DNA from: an uncultured Bacteroidales bacterium | Lineage (GTDB): Bacteria > Bacteroidota > Bacteroidia > Bacteroidales > F082 | Length of the DNA stretch: 55,916 nucleotides | Direction of reading: 5' to 3' | Assembly (NCBI GenBank): GCA_946405575.1 | Contig: CAMJHP010000015.1 | Location: 1-55,916, forward strand | Part shown: positions 17,523 to 26,081 of the stretch, piece by piece | How positions within the stretch are numbered: position 1 is the stretch's first letter | How the letters are laid out: every line of letters starts with the position of its first letter | The notes under the pieces: model-generated | Seen by the model: the letters and a program-made list of their open reading frames with translations, nothing else | What the model was told of the DNA's origin: nothing | Databases searched by the model: none | Program-made: the position numbers and the translations under genes

Positions 17523-17710
17523 AGTGTGATTATTTTTAGTTGATTTCATGCGCCAAATTTAGGAAAAAAATGGAAATGCGCGCATATATAAATAAGTTGT
17601 CCAAATAATCTAAGGGATGAAGGGACTAATGTATGGTGCGAAATGTTGGAAGTTTTTTGGTTATTGGTTGACCCATAATTGGAACGTTTGGGGCAAAATT
17701 AGGGCAAAAG

Positions 17711-17747
17711 AAAAATCCGCAGCTTGATTTTCAGCAAGTTGTGGATT
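17711..17747 (-). terminator. Original tRNA-Glu terminator, now left of the island
   Basis: A 13-bp stem (17714-17726 with 17735-17747, two wobbles), followed on the minus strand by TTTTTC. It lies immediately downstream of the tRNA-Glu 3'-end fragment in the tRNA reading direction, so before integration it would have terminated tRNA-Glu. Its loop region contains TTGATTTTCAG, also found in the terminator at the other island end. Confidence 0.7.
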
Positions 17748-17753
17748 GCTTTT

Positions 17754-17774
17754 GTAGCCCATAGCGGAATCGAA
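17754..17774. repeat. Left attachment site (attL core), tRNA-Glu 3' fragment
   Basis: 21 bp identical to 35488-35508. They equal the last 20 nt of the tRNA-Glu gene (T-arm 3' half, acceptor 3' strand and discriminator) plus one base. The rest of a tRNA is absent here. The intergenic stretch 17523-18426 otherwise holds the terminator, the arm repeats and the amber-interrupted frame listed below. Confidence 0.85.
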
Positions 17775-17921
17775 ACCTGCACCACTATTCGTCACTATAA
17801 ATAGTAAAATTGTTCATCAGATTTTATTTAATAGATTGAAAACCAATTTATTAAAAAAAAGTATTCGTTTTTTTTTGAGAACGATGATAGAGTATCATAA
17901 TTGTGCAAAAAAATGGATTCG

Positions 17922-17940
17922 GTTGACACGGCGTTGACAC
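17922..17940 (+). repeat. Candidate integrase arm-type sites, left end
   Basis: Two direct GTTGACAC copies (17922-17929 and 17933-17940) start 11 bp apart. The same arrangement with the same 11-bp period occurs at 35409-35427 inside the right end. Confidence 0.6.
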
Positions 17941-18107
17941 GGATTTGTGATTGGTAATTATGTTTACAAAGTCAATGAGGAAGGGATAATCCGTGAGTTT
18001 TGCGGTGTAGCACTGACGGCCACAAGACAAACGCTTCGCTGGGGGCGGAACATCTTGACGGGGTTGGGATGGAGAGATTAGGGGTTGCGTAATTCAAATA
18101 TTTTTCT

Positions 18108-18115
18108 TATTTTTG
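18108..18115 (+). promoter_or_regulatory. Promoter at the left end of the island
   Basis: TATTTTTG with TTG 20 nt upstream (18085-18087). It drives transcription into the amber-interrupted frame 18139-18396. Confidence 0.55.
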
Positions 18116-18138
18116 CAGCAAATTATAAATAAAACGAG

Positions 18139-18396
18139 ATGAATATCATTTAGTTTTTTGCCTTTTGTAGGCATTTTAGGAATCCGATTTTGAAGGCGAT
18201 GGCTTTAATCGGTTTGTTTGTCAGCTTTACTTTAGGGAATGCGGCTCATCATCAACCTTGTGAGATTTCGATGAGGTTGAAAGATAGCGCTTATGCAAAA
18301 TGCATCACGTAGGAATCTCAAAGTAGGGAATTGGAAAGCCGTGAAAAATGGTAGTTCGCTACAGCATTTGAAGTTAAAGCAAGTGAGCAGTACTGA
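18139..18396 (+). pseudogene. Amber-interrupted small ORF (broken gene or recoded)
   Basis: From ATG 18139 the frame reads MNII, then TAG (18151), then a coding-like stretch that includes an internal ATG at 18199 beginning MALIGLFVSFTLGNAA, resembling a signal peptide. It meets TAG again at 18310 and 18352 and ends at TGA 18394. All three internal stops are TAG. A perfect promoter box lies 24 nt upstream. It may be a decayed small secreted protein, only the 37-codon internal ORF (18199-18312), or a non-coding transcript. A short hairpin TGCCT/AGGCA followed by TTTT sits just after the first TAG. Confidence 0.35.
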
Positions 18397-18426
18397 GTAA
18401 TAGAAGATTTGCAATAATTACTCAGT

Positions 18427-19413
18427 TCACTTGTACTGCTCCAAAGCTTTCCGCAAACATTCTTTATGCGAATCGATTAAGGATTGAGGCTCAAGGATGG
18501 TGATGTAGGGGGCGTAAGAGAGCAATGTTCTGGTTAACTCGAAGTTGATTTTGACATGTAAAGTGATTTCTAGTGTGTTGTCGTCAAGCCAATTATGATG
18601 CTGTGAACCGTGTAGAGGCTTGGTGTATAGATAATGTGCAGTCTTACCATGTACAAGGAAATGAATCTTTTCCACGGGAGCGTTGTCATTGTTGGTCACA
18701 CCGATGATGTCTTCAAAATACTCGTTCCAGTCCACATCCAGTTTGATGTAGGTGTAGTCTTTTGTAGTGGCCAAGCTCTCGATTCGGTCCAAGGCAGGGT
18801 TCCAAATCTGGTCTTGGTGGTTCTGCTCCACGCCAAAGATGTACCATCGGTTATTGTATTGTTTGAGGTATTGGGGATGGAACACCAAATCCATAGACTC
18901 TTCGTCGAAAGGCTTGTAGCCGATTTTCAGCACATTATTATATTGTATCGCGTTGAATAACGGAGTTAAGTAGGAGAGGCCACCGACATATTCGTTATGG
19001 TCGAGGCCGAAGCAGGGTTTTGCTTCTGTGTTCAAGGCGGTCAGTCCCAACTTGGCAAGGCTGTCCTGCAAGCCCTCGAACTGAGGCAGGCCTTCAAAGC
19101 TGTTCAACACGTCAACGGCACCTTGAATCTGCTTCAGTTGTGCTTCAGACAACGGGACCTTGTCGATGGAAAACTCTGGGTCTGTATAGTGGTAATAGCG
19201 GCGATTACCATCTTTAATAGGTTCGATAGGAGCATTCCAGCCATCGCTGCTTTTCATGAAATCGATGTCGTAATAGATGGTGCGACGGCTGATGCTCATG
19301 TTGAGTTCTTTCTCACAGGCATCAATGAGGTCCTGGATTTGGTAAAGTTTTGGGCTTCGGAAGCATTTGTCCAAGATGCGACAGCGAATGAAGGAAAATT
19401 TTGTTGTTGGCAT
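18427..19413 (-). CDS. WYL-domain transcriptional regulator
   Basis: 328 aa. An N-terminal winged helix (about 1-75, with the recognition region SISRRTIYYDIDFM) is followed by a WYL domain (LKIGYKPFDEES... HPQYLKQYNNRWYIFG) and a C-terminal WCX segment. This is the architecture of CapW/BrxR-type regulators that control phage-defence loci, which bind palindromes overlapping promoters and are released by a ligand sensed by the WYL domain (family knowledge). Its own promoter (TATCTTTGC on the minus strand, 19465-19473; TTG at 18-nt spacing) has the -33 inside palindrome 1, pointing to autoregulation. It is the first complete gene of the island and divergent from the YbjN-like gene. Confidence 0.88.
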   Translation of the reverse strand: MPTTKFSFIRCRILDKCFRSPKLYQIQDLIDACEKELNMSISRRTIYYDIDFMKSSDGWNAPIEPIKDGNRRYYHYTDPEFSIDKVPLSEAQLKQIQGAVDVLNSFEGLPQFEGLQDSLAKLGLTALNTEAKPCFGLDHNEYVGGLSYLTPLFNAIQYNNVLKIGYKPFDEESMDLVFHPQYLKQYNNRWYIFGVEQNHQDQIWNPALDRIESLATTKDYTYIKLDVDWNEYFEDIIGVTNNDNAPVEKIHFLVHGKTAHYLYTKPLHGSQHHNWLDDNTLEITLHVKINFELTRTLLSYAPYITILEPQSLIDSHKECLRKALEQYK

Positions 19414-19487
19414 AATTGGATGGAATTTAATTGTTTATGGTGTTGCTTTTGATGTTTTTATGATGCAAAGATAGCACTTTTTTTCTT

Positions 19488-19506
19488 TGTGCAATACGAT
19501 TGCACA
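19488..19506. promoter_or_regulatory. Operator site 1 and divergent promoter
   Basis: TGTGCAATACGATTGCACA, an 8-bp perfect inverted repeat around ACG. It ends 10 nt (counted from GTGCAA-N5-TTGCAC) before the plus-strand -7 element CAATTTTG (19516-19523) of the YbjN-like gene, and it overlaps the -33 of the WYL gene on the other strand. Confidence 0.8.
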
Positions 19507-19547
19507 CTAATGTCGCAATTTTGCAGCCGAAAACAAACAAAAAGATT

Positions 19548-20129
19548 ATGAACAAAAACGACATGAACATGAAAAGACAGCAGCGTTTTATCAAGGTGGT
19601 GAGCCGCAGGATGGCCAAGGCAGGTTTTGAGTGCAAGATGGTGGACAACCATTTCATCGTGATCATGGATGGCAAGCCATTCGAGGTGGAGATGTGGGAC
19701 ACCCCAGGTTGGGGAAGGCGCAGGGTGCATTTCAACCTGAGCTTCGCTTTCGACGAGATGGACGAGGTGATGCTGGAAGGGTTGGTGTGGCTGACCTCAG
19801 AATGCAACAACCACAGCGACTATACCGTCACTCGCTACATGCGCGACCATTTCACCTGCTGCGTGGAGACGACGGTGCGTAGCTCTAAGGAGTTTGTGCG
19901 GGAGTTTGCCTTCGCCTCCAAGCAGATAGGGTTCACCTATCAGAACTTGGCCGCGAACTACGGCAAGATCAAGGAACAGTTCAGGGAGCAGCCGGTACGC
20001 CCCATCGGTTTCTTGGCCGACCGTTACATGGCCGAGGAAGAAAAAAACGATGTGTGCAAATTGGTTGCACAGACCTATACTACTTTTGCAGGCGAAATGC
20101 AAAGCGAAATAACCAAAAATGAAACATAA
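19548..20129 (+). CDS. YbjN-like protein
   Basis: 193 aa. The central alpha/beta pattern (VDNHFIVIMDGKPFEVEMW... RRVHFNLSFAFDEMDEVML... FTCCVETTVRSSKEFVREF) resembles YbjN / bacterial sensory-transduction-regulator domains, which share the type III secretion chaperone fold. No catalytic motif is seen. The start is ATG 19548, 24 nt after the -7 box; the longer frame from 19500 would overlap the operator. First gene after operator 1. Base composition is visibly richer in GC than in the kinase gene that follows. Confidence 0.6.
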   Translation: MNKNDMNMKRQQRFIKVVSRRMAKAGFECKMVDNHFIVIMDGKPFEVEMWDTPGWGRRRVHFNLSFAFDEMDEVMLEGLVWLTSECNNHSDYTVTRYMRDHFTCCVETTVRSSKEFVREFAFASKQIGFTYQNLAANYGKIKEQFREQPVRPIGFLADRYMAEEEKNDVCKLVAQTYTTFAGEMQSEITKNET

Positions 20130-20135
20130 AGCCTT

Positions 20136-20240
20136 ATGAAACAGTCGATAGCTTTTGGAATTGAAAAGATTTCAACTCATGGAATAGTGAAAGCAAAGAA
20201 GGATAATAGCAAAGTGAATAAGGTTACATGCCAAAATTAA
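20136..20240 (+). CDS. Possible 34-aa ORF
   Basis: ATG 20136, 6 nt after the preceding stop, gives MKQSIAFGIEKISTHG and a basic tail ending at TAA 20238. It has no family and no independent support beyond tight spacing; it may be an untranslated spacer. Confidence 0.25.
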   Translation: MKQSIAFGIEKISTHGIVKAKKDNSKVNKVTCQN

Positions 20241-20266
20241 TAAATGCGGTAAAAGAAAAAAAAGTC

Positions 20267-20274
20267 TATTTTTG
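20267..20274 (+). promoter_or_regulatory. Internal promoter before the kinase fusion gene
   Basis: TATTTTTG located 25 nt before ATG 20300. It falls inside the longer open frame that starts at 20228, which supports 20300 as the true start. Confidence 0.55.
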
Positions 20275-20299
20275 CGAACTAAGAAAAAAAACAGTAGAT

Positions 20300-22672
20300 A
20301 TGGCAGGAAAAGCAAACACACAAGTTGTGATTTCGGAAAAAGCAAAATCTATAGTTGATGAATACACCGATGATCTTTTGTTTACTGAAAAAAAGAGTAT
20401 TGACCTCATCGTTTCATTGTATGCAACCCGAAATGATGCTAATGTTGAAGTTTCAAATGCGTTACAAAGCAGCATCGTTAATTTGTCAGAAATAATTGGA
20501 GATGATAATTTGGCGTTATTAATGTCTGAATATAAGCCAGTTATTCAATATGTTGATAAAAAGAGAAACTGGTTGGGAGGAGGAAGATGGGGTGTCAAAG
20601 ATTTGAATGATTACGCATCACTTAGTATCAGGCAAGAAGTGGTTGATTTGTGTGTCAAATTGATGGGATGCGAGGAAAAAACAACCGTTTTTCTCCCCTA
20701 TGCCAGAGATTCTAAGTTTGCCATTCAACTTCGCAATTGCGTTGTCGAAGGTTTTGAAACAAATGCCACAAACTGGGCTCTTTCCTCGATTCTAATGGAT
20801 GCATATGATATTCCTATCAATATTGTTAATGATGTTAGACAGTTTGATACAGAGAAGCAGTACGACTATATCATTTCATGTCCCCCCGCCGTATTGGAGG
20901 GTAAAAGTGATGTTGTACAATCAATGACAGGATGGCTTGAAAGATCCTTAAATACGGGAGGAACAATGTGTTTATTGCTTCCCCAATACTTTACCTCATC
21001 AAGCAAATGGCATTCTTTTAGGAGTTATATTGTTGATCACAAGCGAGAATATAATATGTTGGTAATCTCTTTGCCCGCAGATTCATTTGTTCATTTTTGT
21101 GAAATAGAAATGTGTATCGTGTTGGTTGGGAAAACAAATAAACCATGGGATAATTATATCTTTATGGATGCCAACAAATCCGAGTTTGTTTCTTTAGGAT
21201 GGTATTCGGATTGTCCTTTGAAGGTCGATGCAATCATGGACGTCCTTCATTCTTCAGATGCTGATCCGAGATATATCCAACTAGTTCCAAAGGATAAACT
21301 TACTGGCAATTGCGATTTTACTCCCAAGAGGTATTTTGTTTATGATCATCTGACACCGCCAAAACGGTATTTAAAAGAAGACGAGCAACTCGTTTCGATT
21401 GTGGATTTGGTTGATTTTTCTGTCAATTTCCAAAACACCCCGAAAAAAACGACCGGAAAAGTGATAGGGATGAGAGAGCTATCTGACAAGTTCTTGGATG
21501 CAGAAATCGATATAGATTCTTTGCCGGACATAGATGTCAAAGGTTGCAAAGCCGTACCAGCAAAAGGATTATTTGTTGGTTATTTGAACGGGAAGTTTAA
21601 AATTGGAAGGATTACCAAAGATTGTAACACAGATACCGTTTATTTACGGCATGAGATTATCCAATTATTCTTGAAACCAGAAAGCATTGTCACAGAAGAT
21701 TTCCTAATGATGTCATTGCTGGGTGAAGATGTGGAACGACAGGCTAATATGTTGGCTGTTGGTACAATACTTCGCCGTCTATCACACGACGATTTCAAGT
21801 TGCTAAAAATCATCGTCCCCTCCACAGAAGAACAAAACAGGCAGGTGCGTTTGAAAAGTAGTAAGGCTTTAATTGATGCCAATGCCAAGGTGCTTGAGAA
21901 ATTTGATGAATTCAGGATGGATATGCATGTAAAAAAGCATGCTGTGGGTCAAACAATATTCAATCTGAATAATTGGTTCAGTTTATTGAAGGTCGCAAGA
22001 AAACAAGGTAATGGAATAGTTGATGACAATGCGGTAATTGGAAAAGCAAAAAAAATGAAGGTGTCAGAAATCTATGACAACATTGATACCGTGTTATCAA
22101 CAATAACACATCAGATAAGGATGTTTGATGTTGGATATGGAATGCAACCGTCGGCAATTGATTTGGTGGATTTCATACGGGAATATGTCAAAAACCACGT
22201 CAATCCTTTATTTGAATATGATTTTGATGCCACTTTATATGGTGTGGATCAAATAATGGCTGAAATGGAGAAAGGGGAAGAAGGTGCCATGACCGAGTAC
22301 TATGTGAATTTCCCCAAAGAGGCGTTGACCACTATTCTCGACAATATCATAACGAACGCTTGTGTTCATGGCTTTGGAGATAAAGACTCTGAAAATAGGG
22401 TAAGGATTGAAATTAGCAAGTTAGGAACGGACATCCGTCTTAGAGTGATGAATAATGGTAAGCCTCTCCAGGAAGGAATTTCAGTTGAAGATGTTTTCAA
22501 ATATAGCATTAGCACTGGCGGTAAAGACCATTATGGGATTGGTGGTTATGAGATCAGGAAACTAATGAGAGAATTTGACGGTGAGGCGGAAATAGAACTC
22601 TCACCACATAGTGACTATACACTATGCTATCTTTTGACTTTTCATAATACGACCGTGGATGTAAACAACTGA
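20300..22672 (+). CDS. Degenerate N6-adenine methyltransferase / HsdS-like / histidine-kinase fusion
   Basis: 790 aa. Residues about 1-290 align by pattern with HsdM-type N6-adenine methyltransferases, but the SAM loop reads FLPYARDSKFA without the F-x-G-x-G glycines, and the catalytic (N/D)PPY/F motif is SCPPA (193-197). Methylation is therefore unlikely. Residues about 330-530 resemble a type I specificity subunit, with the typical HsdS tail LKIIVPSTEEQNRQV (501-515) followed by helices. At about 545-620 is a helical DHp-like segment with HAVGQTIFNLNNW, His547 being the candidate phospho-acceptor. The C-terminus is an HK-type ATPase: N-box LDNIITNACVHG, G1 VMNNGKPL, G2 GGKDHYGIGGYEI. Neither a membrane segment nor a signal peptide is seen, so it is cytoplasmic. 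The REC-domain gene follows after 24 nt. Inference: foreign-DNA recognition coupled to phosphosignalling. Confidence 0.75.
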   Translation: MAGKANTQVVISEKAKSIVDEYTDDLLFTEKKSIDLIVSLYATRNDANVEVSNALQSSIVNLSEIIGDDNLALLMSEYKPVIQYVDKKRNWLGGGRWGVKDLNDYASLSIRQEVVDLCVKLMGCEEKTTVFLPYARDSKFAIQLRNCVVEGFETNATNWALSSILMDAYDIPINIVNDVRQFDTEKQYDYIISCPPAVLEGKSDVVQSMTGWLERSLNTGGTMCLLLPQYFTSSSKWHSFRSYIVDHKREYNMLVISLPADSFVHFCEIEMCIVLVGKTNKPWDNYIFMDANKSEFVSLGWYSDCPLKVDAIMDVLHSSDADPRYIQLVPKDKLTGNCDFTPKRYFVYDHLTPPKRYLKEDEQLVSIVDLVDFSVNFQNTPKKTTGKVIGMRELSDKFLDAEIDIDSLPDIDVKGCKAVPAKGLFVGYLNGKFKIGRITKDCNTDTVYLRHEIIQLFLKPESIVTEDFLMMSLLGEDVERQANMLAVGTILRRLSHDDFKLLKIIVPSTEEQNRQVRLKSSKALIDANAKVLEKFDEFRMDMHVKKHAVGQTIFNLNNWFSLLKVARKQGNGIVDDNAVIGKAKKMKVSEIYDNIDTVLSTITHQIRMFDVGYGMQPSAIDLVDFIREYVKNHVNPLFEYDFDATLYGVDQIMAEMEKGEEGAMTEYYVNFPKEALTTILDNIITNACVHGFGDKDSENRVRIEISKLGTDIRLRVMNNGKPLQEGISVEDVFKYSISTGGKDHYGIGGYEIRKLMREFDGEAEIELSPHSDYTLCYLLTFHNTTVDVNN

Positions 22673-22696
22673 ATATAAACAAATACACTTATAGCG

Positions 22697-23932
22697 ATGG
22701 AAGATAAAACATACAAAGTTCTTTGGATAGATGATGATGAATCAATCCATGAGGCATATCAACAGTTAGCCGATTTGCGCGGAATAGATTTGGTTACATT
22801 CACAAACTGGGAAGATGCAAAACCGGTGTTTGAAGCGGATTTTGATGAATGGACTGCGGTTATTTTAGATGCTTATTGCCAACTGACGCCTCGTCCAGTG
22901 CTGGACCAGAATTTTCTTAATGAAGTGCTTAACGAATTAAAGACAAAATTTGCGGAAAGGAGAAAACTGATTCCTTGGTATGTTCTTTCTGCAGGTACAA
23001 TGAGCAACTTCAATGGTGTTATCAACTCGATTAATCTTCGTGATAGAAGGGAGCTTGAACAAGATTGGGGGAAATTGGTTCACTTGAAAGATGACATCGA
23101 AACGGGCTCTCTTTTTGACTGCATTTGTGATGTTGGAGAAAGAAAGGAAATTAACACGGTGTTGTATCGTCACAAAGATGTGTTTAAATATGTAGGCGCA
23201 AATGCTATTTTCGGGGCTGATGCTCGAAGAATTCTTCTAGAGTCGTTAAGTGCATTATATTATCCAGAAGAAACAAGTGGAATAAGTTACCCCAATCCAT
23301 TAGGTCAGATACTTGAGATAGTATTACGTTCGATGATAGAAAAAGGTCTATTGCCTCAAGAATGCCTCGATGGCAACGGAAATCCAATTGTCAAAAATAG
23401 TTGCGAATTACTTCTAGGAAAAGAAGTGTTGTTTTCAAAGTCTATCATTAAACTTTCATCGCCATATTCATCGTATTATTCATTCAAGCTTATACCCCAA
23501 ATCGAGCTTATGCCCCAAAATATGTTGAGTAATAAAGACTTCCGTAATTTAGGGTCTCACCCAAATGCAGATAAAGAGATTTTTGTTGTTAGTAGTGAAA
23601 CAGAGGAGATGTTTTATAGTTATTTAATGCAACTCTGTCAAATTGTGAAAGATATGGGGATGCTAATTGAAACACATCCAGATGTAGAAGAGAACAAGCA
23701 GAATATAAAAAGAGTCGAGTTTGATGGGAATAGCTTTTTGTTGGAACAGGACGCGGATGGAAAAACGCTTCATTGTGGGCCTATTAAAGTGGTGAGCAAT
23801 AAGAAAAATAATATTAATTATAAAGATTTAGTAGGAGAAACGGTTCAAATTGACAGAGTTAAGATAAATGACCCAACGCAGATTGAGCGATATGGGTTTT
23901 ATACAAATTCAATTAGAAAAGTAAACACCTAG
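22697..23932 (+). CDS. Response-regulator (REC) domain protein with unknown C-terminal domain
   Basis: 411 aa. Residues 1-120 form a receiver domain: acidic pocket LWIDDDES, phospho-acceptor Asp58 in VILDAYC, switch Ser98 in YVLSAG. The remaining 290 residues contain no known DNA-binding output motif. A conserved-looking core is LEIVLRSMIEKGLLP and DFRNLGSHPNADKE, the latter similar to the RNLGSHxxx pattern of helical HEPN-like or DUF4145-type domains; this is only a resemblance. It is the obvious partner of the upstream kinase. After the TAG at 23930 the same frame stays open for 31 codons (ending QSLELLNELSIIGFKRKMKK) to a TGA at 24026 that overlaps the helicase start as ATGA. Confidence 0.75.
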   Translation: MEDKTYKVLWIDDDESIHEAYQQLADLRGIDLVTFTNWEDAKPVFEADFDEWTAVILDAYCQLTPRPVLDQNFLNEVLNELKTKFAERRKLIPWYVLSAGTMSNFNGVINSINLRDRRELEQDWGKLVHLKDDIETGSLFDCICDVGERKEINTVLYRHKDVFKYVGANAIFGADARRILLESLSALYYPEETSGISYPNPLGQILEIVLRSMIEKGLLPQECLDGNGNPIVKNSCELLLGKEVLFSKSIIKLSSPYSSYYSFKLIPQIELMPQNMLSNKDFRNLGSHPNADKEIFVVSSETEEMFYSYLMQLCQIVKDMGMLIETHPDVEENKQNIKRVEFDGNSFLLEQDADGKTLHCGPIKVVSNKKNNINYKDLVGETVQIDRVKINDPTQIERYGFYTNSIRKVNT

Positions 23933-24024
23933 GATAATACAGAGAGCAAAGAGCAAGATGTACTTCAATCTCTTGAGCTGTTAAATGAATTGTCTATTAT
24001 TGGATTCAAAAGAAAAATGAAAAA

Positions 24025-26016
24025 ATGAGCCTCACTCCATCCCAACAATCGGCCTTCACCAAGTTCGAAGAGTTCATCAACTCCGACGACCGAATCTTTA
24101 TGCTGAAAGGTTCGGCTGGAACTGGTAAAACAACACTGCTTAAAGCGCTGGTTGAATCGTTGTACGGCAAGGGGTGGAAATGTGTATTGATGGCTCCAAC
24201 AGGCAGGGCGTCTTACATTTTGGGAGAAAAAACAGAACATTCCGCGGCCACTATTCATAGGACAATCTATCAGATAGAAGAAGGACTAAAGGATGATGGC
24301 AGTGGCCAATTGGTGTTTTGCCTCAGACATAATGAAGATTCGGTCAACAATACTATCTACTTCGTGGACGAAGCCTCGATGGTCTCAGACCTCTATAGTG
24401 AAAGTGATATGTTTAAGTTTGGTTCGGGATATTTGTTAAGGGACGTCCTGGATTATTGCGGTTCAAGAAAGGTTGTTTTCGTGGGTGATTATGCACAGTT
24501 GCCGCCAGTCGGCCAAACCTTTTCGCCAGCTATGAGTGCGGAATACTTGCAAGAAACCTATCATGCGTCATGCCGAGAAGCCATGTTAAAGGAAGTGGTT
24601 CGCCAGGTTGAGGATAGTTTTGTGTATAAGAACGCCACGTTTGTTCGTGATGCCATTGAATCGAACCGATACAATGAGTTTGCCATTAAGGACGGGGAGG
24701 ATGTGAAGAAAAGCGAGTCCTTGATAGAAGATTATAAAAGCGTAACTCAAGGCTCGATTGATCAGGGTGCCATTGTGATTGCCTACACCAACAAGCAAGT
24801 CCTTGACTATAACTTGGCCATTCGAAAGTATCTGTTCCAATCTAGCCAAGAGAGGCTTATTCCTGGTGATTTGCTGATAGTTTCACAGAACAATTACCAT
24901 TATTCCGAGGAGCTATATAACGGCACGATAGTCAGAGTCCTTACATGCGACCCTGATGGCATGTTGGAGAAGCGAAATGTTCGTTTCAAAACTTCCGAAA
25001 AGGATGCTTACGGCGAAACGGTTGTTGCGGAAAAGGAGTTGGCGTTTAGAAAGGCCATGGTCGAAACAGCATCGCACAATCAAGTGAATTGCCTGATTCT
25101 CGATTGCTTTATTACGGATGCCCTTGGGAGTCCTGACAAGGAGTGGAACCAAGCGTTGATTGTGGACTTTAGTAATCGGATGAGACAAGAAGGCATAATA
25201 GTAGGTTCTGAAGAATATCGTGGTCGAATGAAAACTGACCCATATCTTCATGCATTGATTTGTAAGTACGGCTATGCCATCACATGTCATAAAGCGCAAG
25301 GCGGAGAATGGGAAAAAGTGTTTGTGGATATGGATAGGCTGGGCGGCACCCAAACCAATGGCTATTTCCGTTGGGCTTATACGGCAATCACACGAAGTAG
25401 AAAACAACTTTGGCATTTTGCTTCGCCAGAGTTTAATGCTGTCAGTAACATGGTAGTTATGCCCATCAGTAAAACAGAAAAGATAGCCTATTATGTGCCC
25501 AGGGGTGAGAACTTCCTTGATTGGCATTATAGAAATATCGACTCTGTTTGCACAAAACATGGAGTCTCGTGTTCTGAAAACAGAGACTTCGATTATCAGC
25601 ATTTATTGACCTTTGAAAAAGATGGCAAGCGATGTGTCATAAAACAATGGTATAATAAGAACGGCTATACGCCAAAGAGAGAAATCCAAAGCACAACTGA
25701 CAAGGACTTTGCCGCTTTTGTAAACGAACTAATAGGGATTGCGATGGTTCCAGAAGAGTTGCCTTTCGAACCTAATACCGAGTTTTCTTCAAAACTTCAC
25801 GAACTCGTCATGTCGATGGCAGAGGAAATGGGTATAAGCGTTTTGAATATTAGTCAGGTGCAATGGAAAGACATCTATTACCTAAAAACGGCACCGTACG
25901 AGTCTATGTTGACTTTCAATTATAACGCAAAAGGCATGTATTCATCGGTGATGCCCCAAAGCACTGGAGGCACAGAAGATGGGCTTTTAAAGGCCTTATG
26001 CGAAAAAATTCAGTAG
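24025..26016 (+). CDS. SF1 DNA helicase, RecD/Dda-like
   Basis: 663 aa. All superfamily 1 motifs are visible: Walker A LKGSAGTGKTTLLKAL (about residues 26-41), Ia LMAPTGRAS, II FVDEASMV, III VFVGDYAQLPPVG, and IV-VI with YAITCHKAQGGEW and YTAITRSRKQLW. This is a 5'-3' helicase pattern as in RecD2/Dda. The C-terminal 170 residues (from about 490) are extra and unrecognised. The start overlaps the possible extended stop of the REC gene (ATGA), so translation is probably coupled and the helicase belongs to the kinase-REC operon. The stop abuts operator 2 with no gap. Confidence 0.88.
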   Translation: MSLTPSQQSAFTKFEEFINSDDRIFMLKGSAGTGKTTLLKALVESLYGKGWKCVLMAPTGRASYILGEKTEHSAATIHRTIYQIEEGLKDDGSGQLVFCLRHNEDSVNNTIYFVDEASMVSDLYSESDMFKFGSGYLLRDVLDYCGSRKVVFVGDYAQLPPVGQTFSPAMSAEYLQETYHASCREAMLKEVVRQVEDSFVYKNATFVRDAIESNRYNEFAIKDGEDVKKSESLIEDYKSVTQGSIDQGAIVIAYTNKQVLDYNLAIRKYLFQSSQERLIPGDLLIVSQNNYHYSEELYNGTIVRVLTCDPDGMLEKRNVRFKTSEKDAYGETVVAEKELAFRKAMVETASHNQVNCLILDCFITDALGSPDKEWNQALIVDFSNRMRQEGIIVGSEEYRGRMKTDPYLHALICKYGYAITCHKAQGGEWEKVFVDMDRLGGTQTNGYFRWAYTAITRSRKQLWHFASPEFNAVSNMVVMPISKTEKIAYYVPRGENFLDWHYRNIDSVCTKHGVSCSENRDFDYQHLLTFEKDGKRCVIKQWYNKNGYTPKREIQSTTDKDFAAFVNELIGIAMVPEELPFEPNTEFSSKLHELVMSMAEEMGISVLNISQVQWKDIYYLKTAPYESMLTFNYNAKGMYSSVMPQSTGGTEDGLLKALCEKIQ

Positions 26017-26035
26017 TGTGCAATACGATTGCACA
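26017..26035. promoter_or_regulatory. Operator site 2 and promoter
   Basis: TGTGCAATACGATTGCACA, identical to site 1. A -7-like TTATTTTG (26045-26052) lies 10 nt beyond the TTGCAC half. Starts directly after the helicase stop codon. Confidence 0.8.
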
Positions 26036-26081
26036 AATAGTTTGTTATTTTGTACCTTGAAAACAACAAAAACGAAACACT

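Noticed and set aside
20300..22672. An active type I restriction-modification system
   Set aside because: Catalytic and SAM motifs of the methyltransferase are lost, no HsdR gene is present, and the protein ends in a kinase ATPase.
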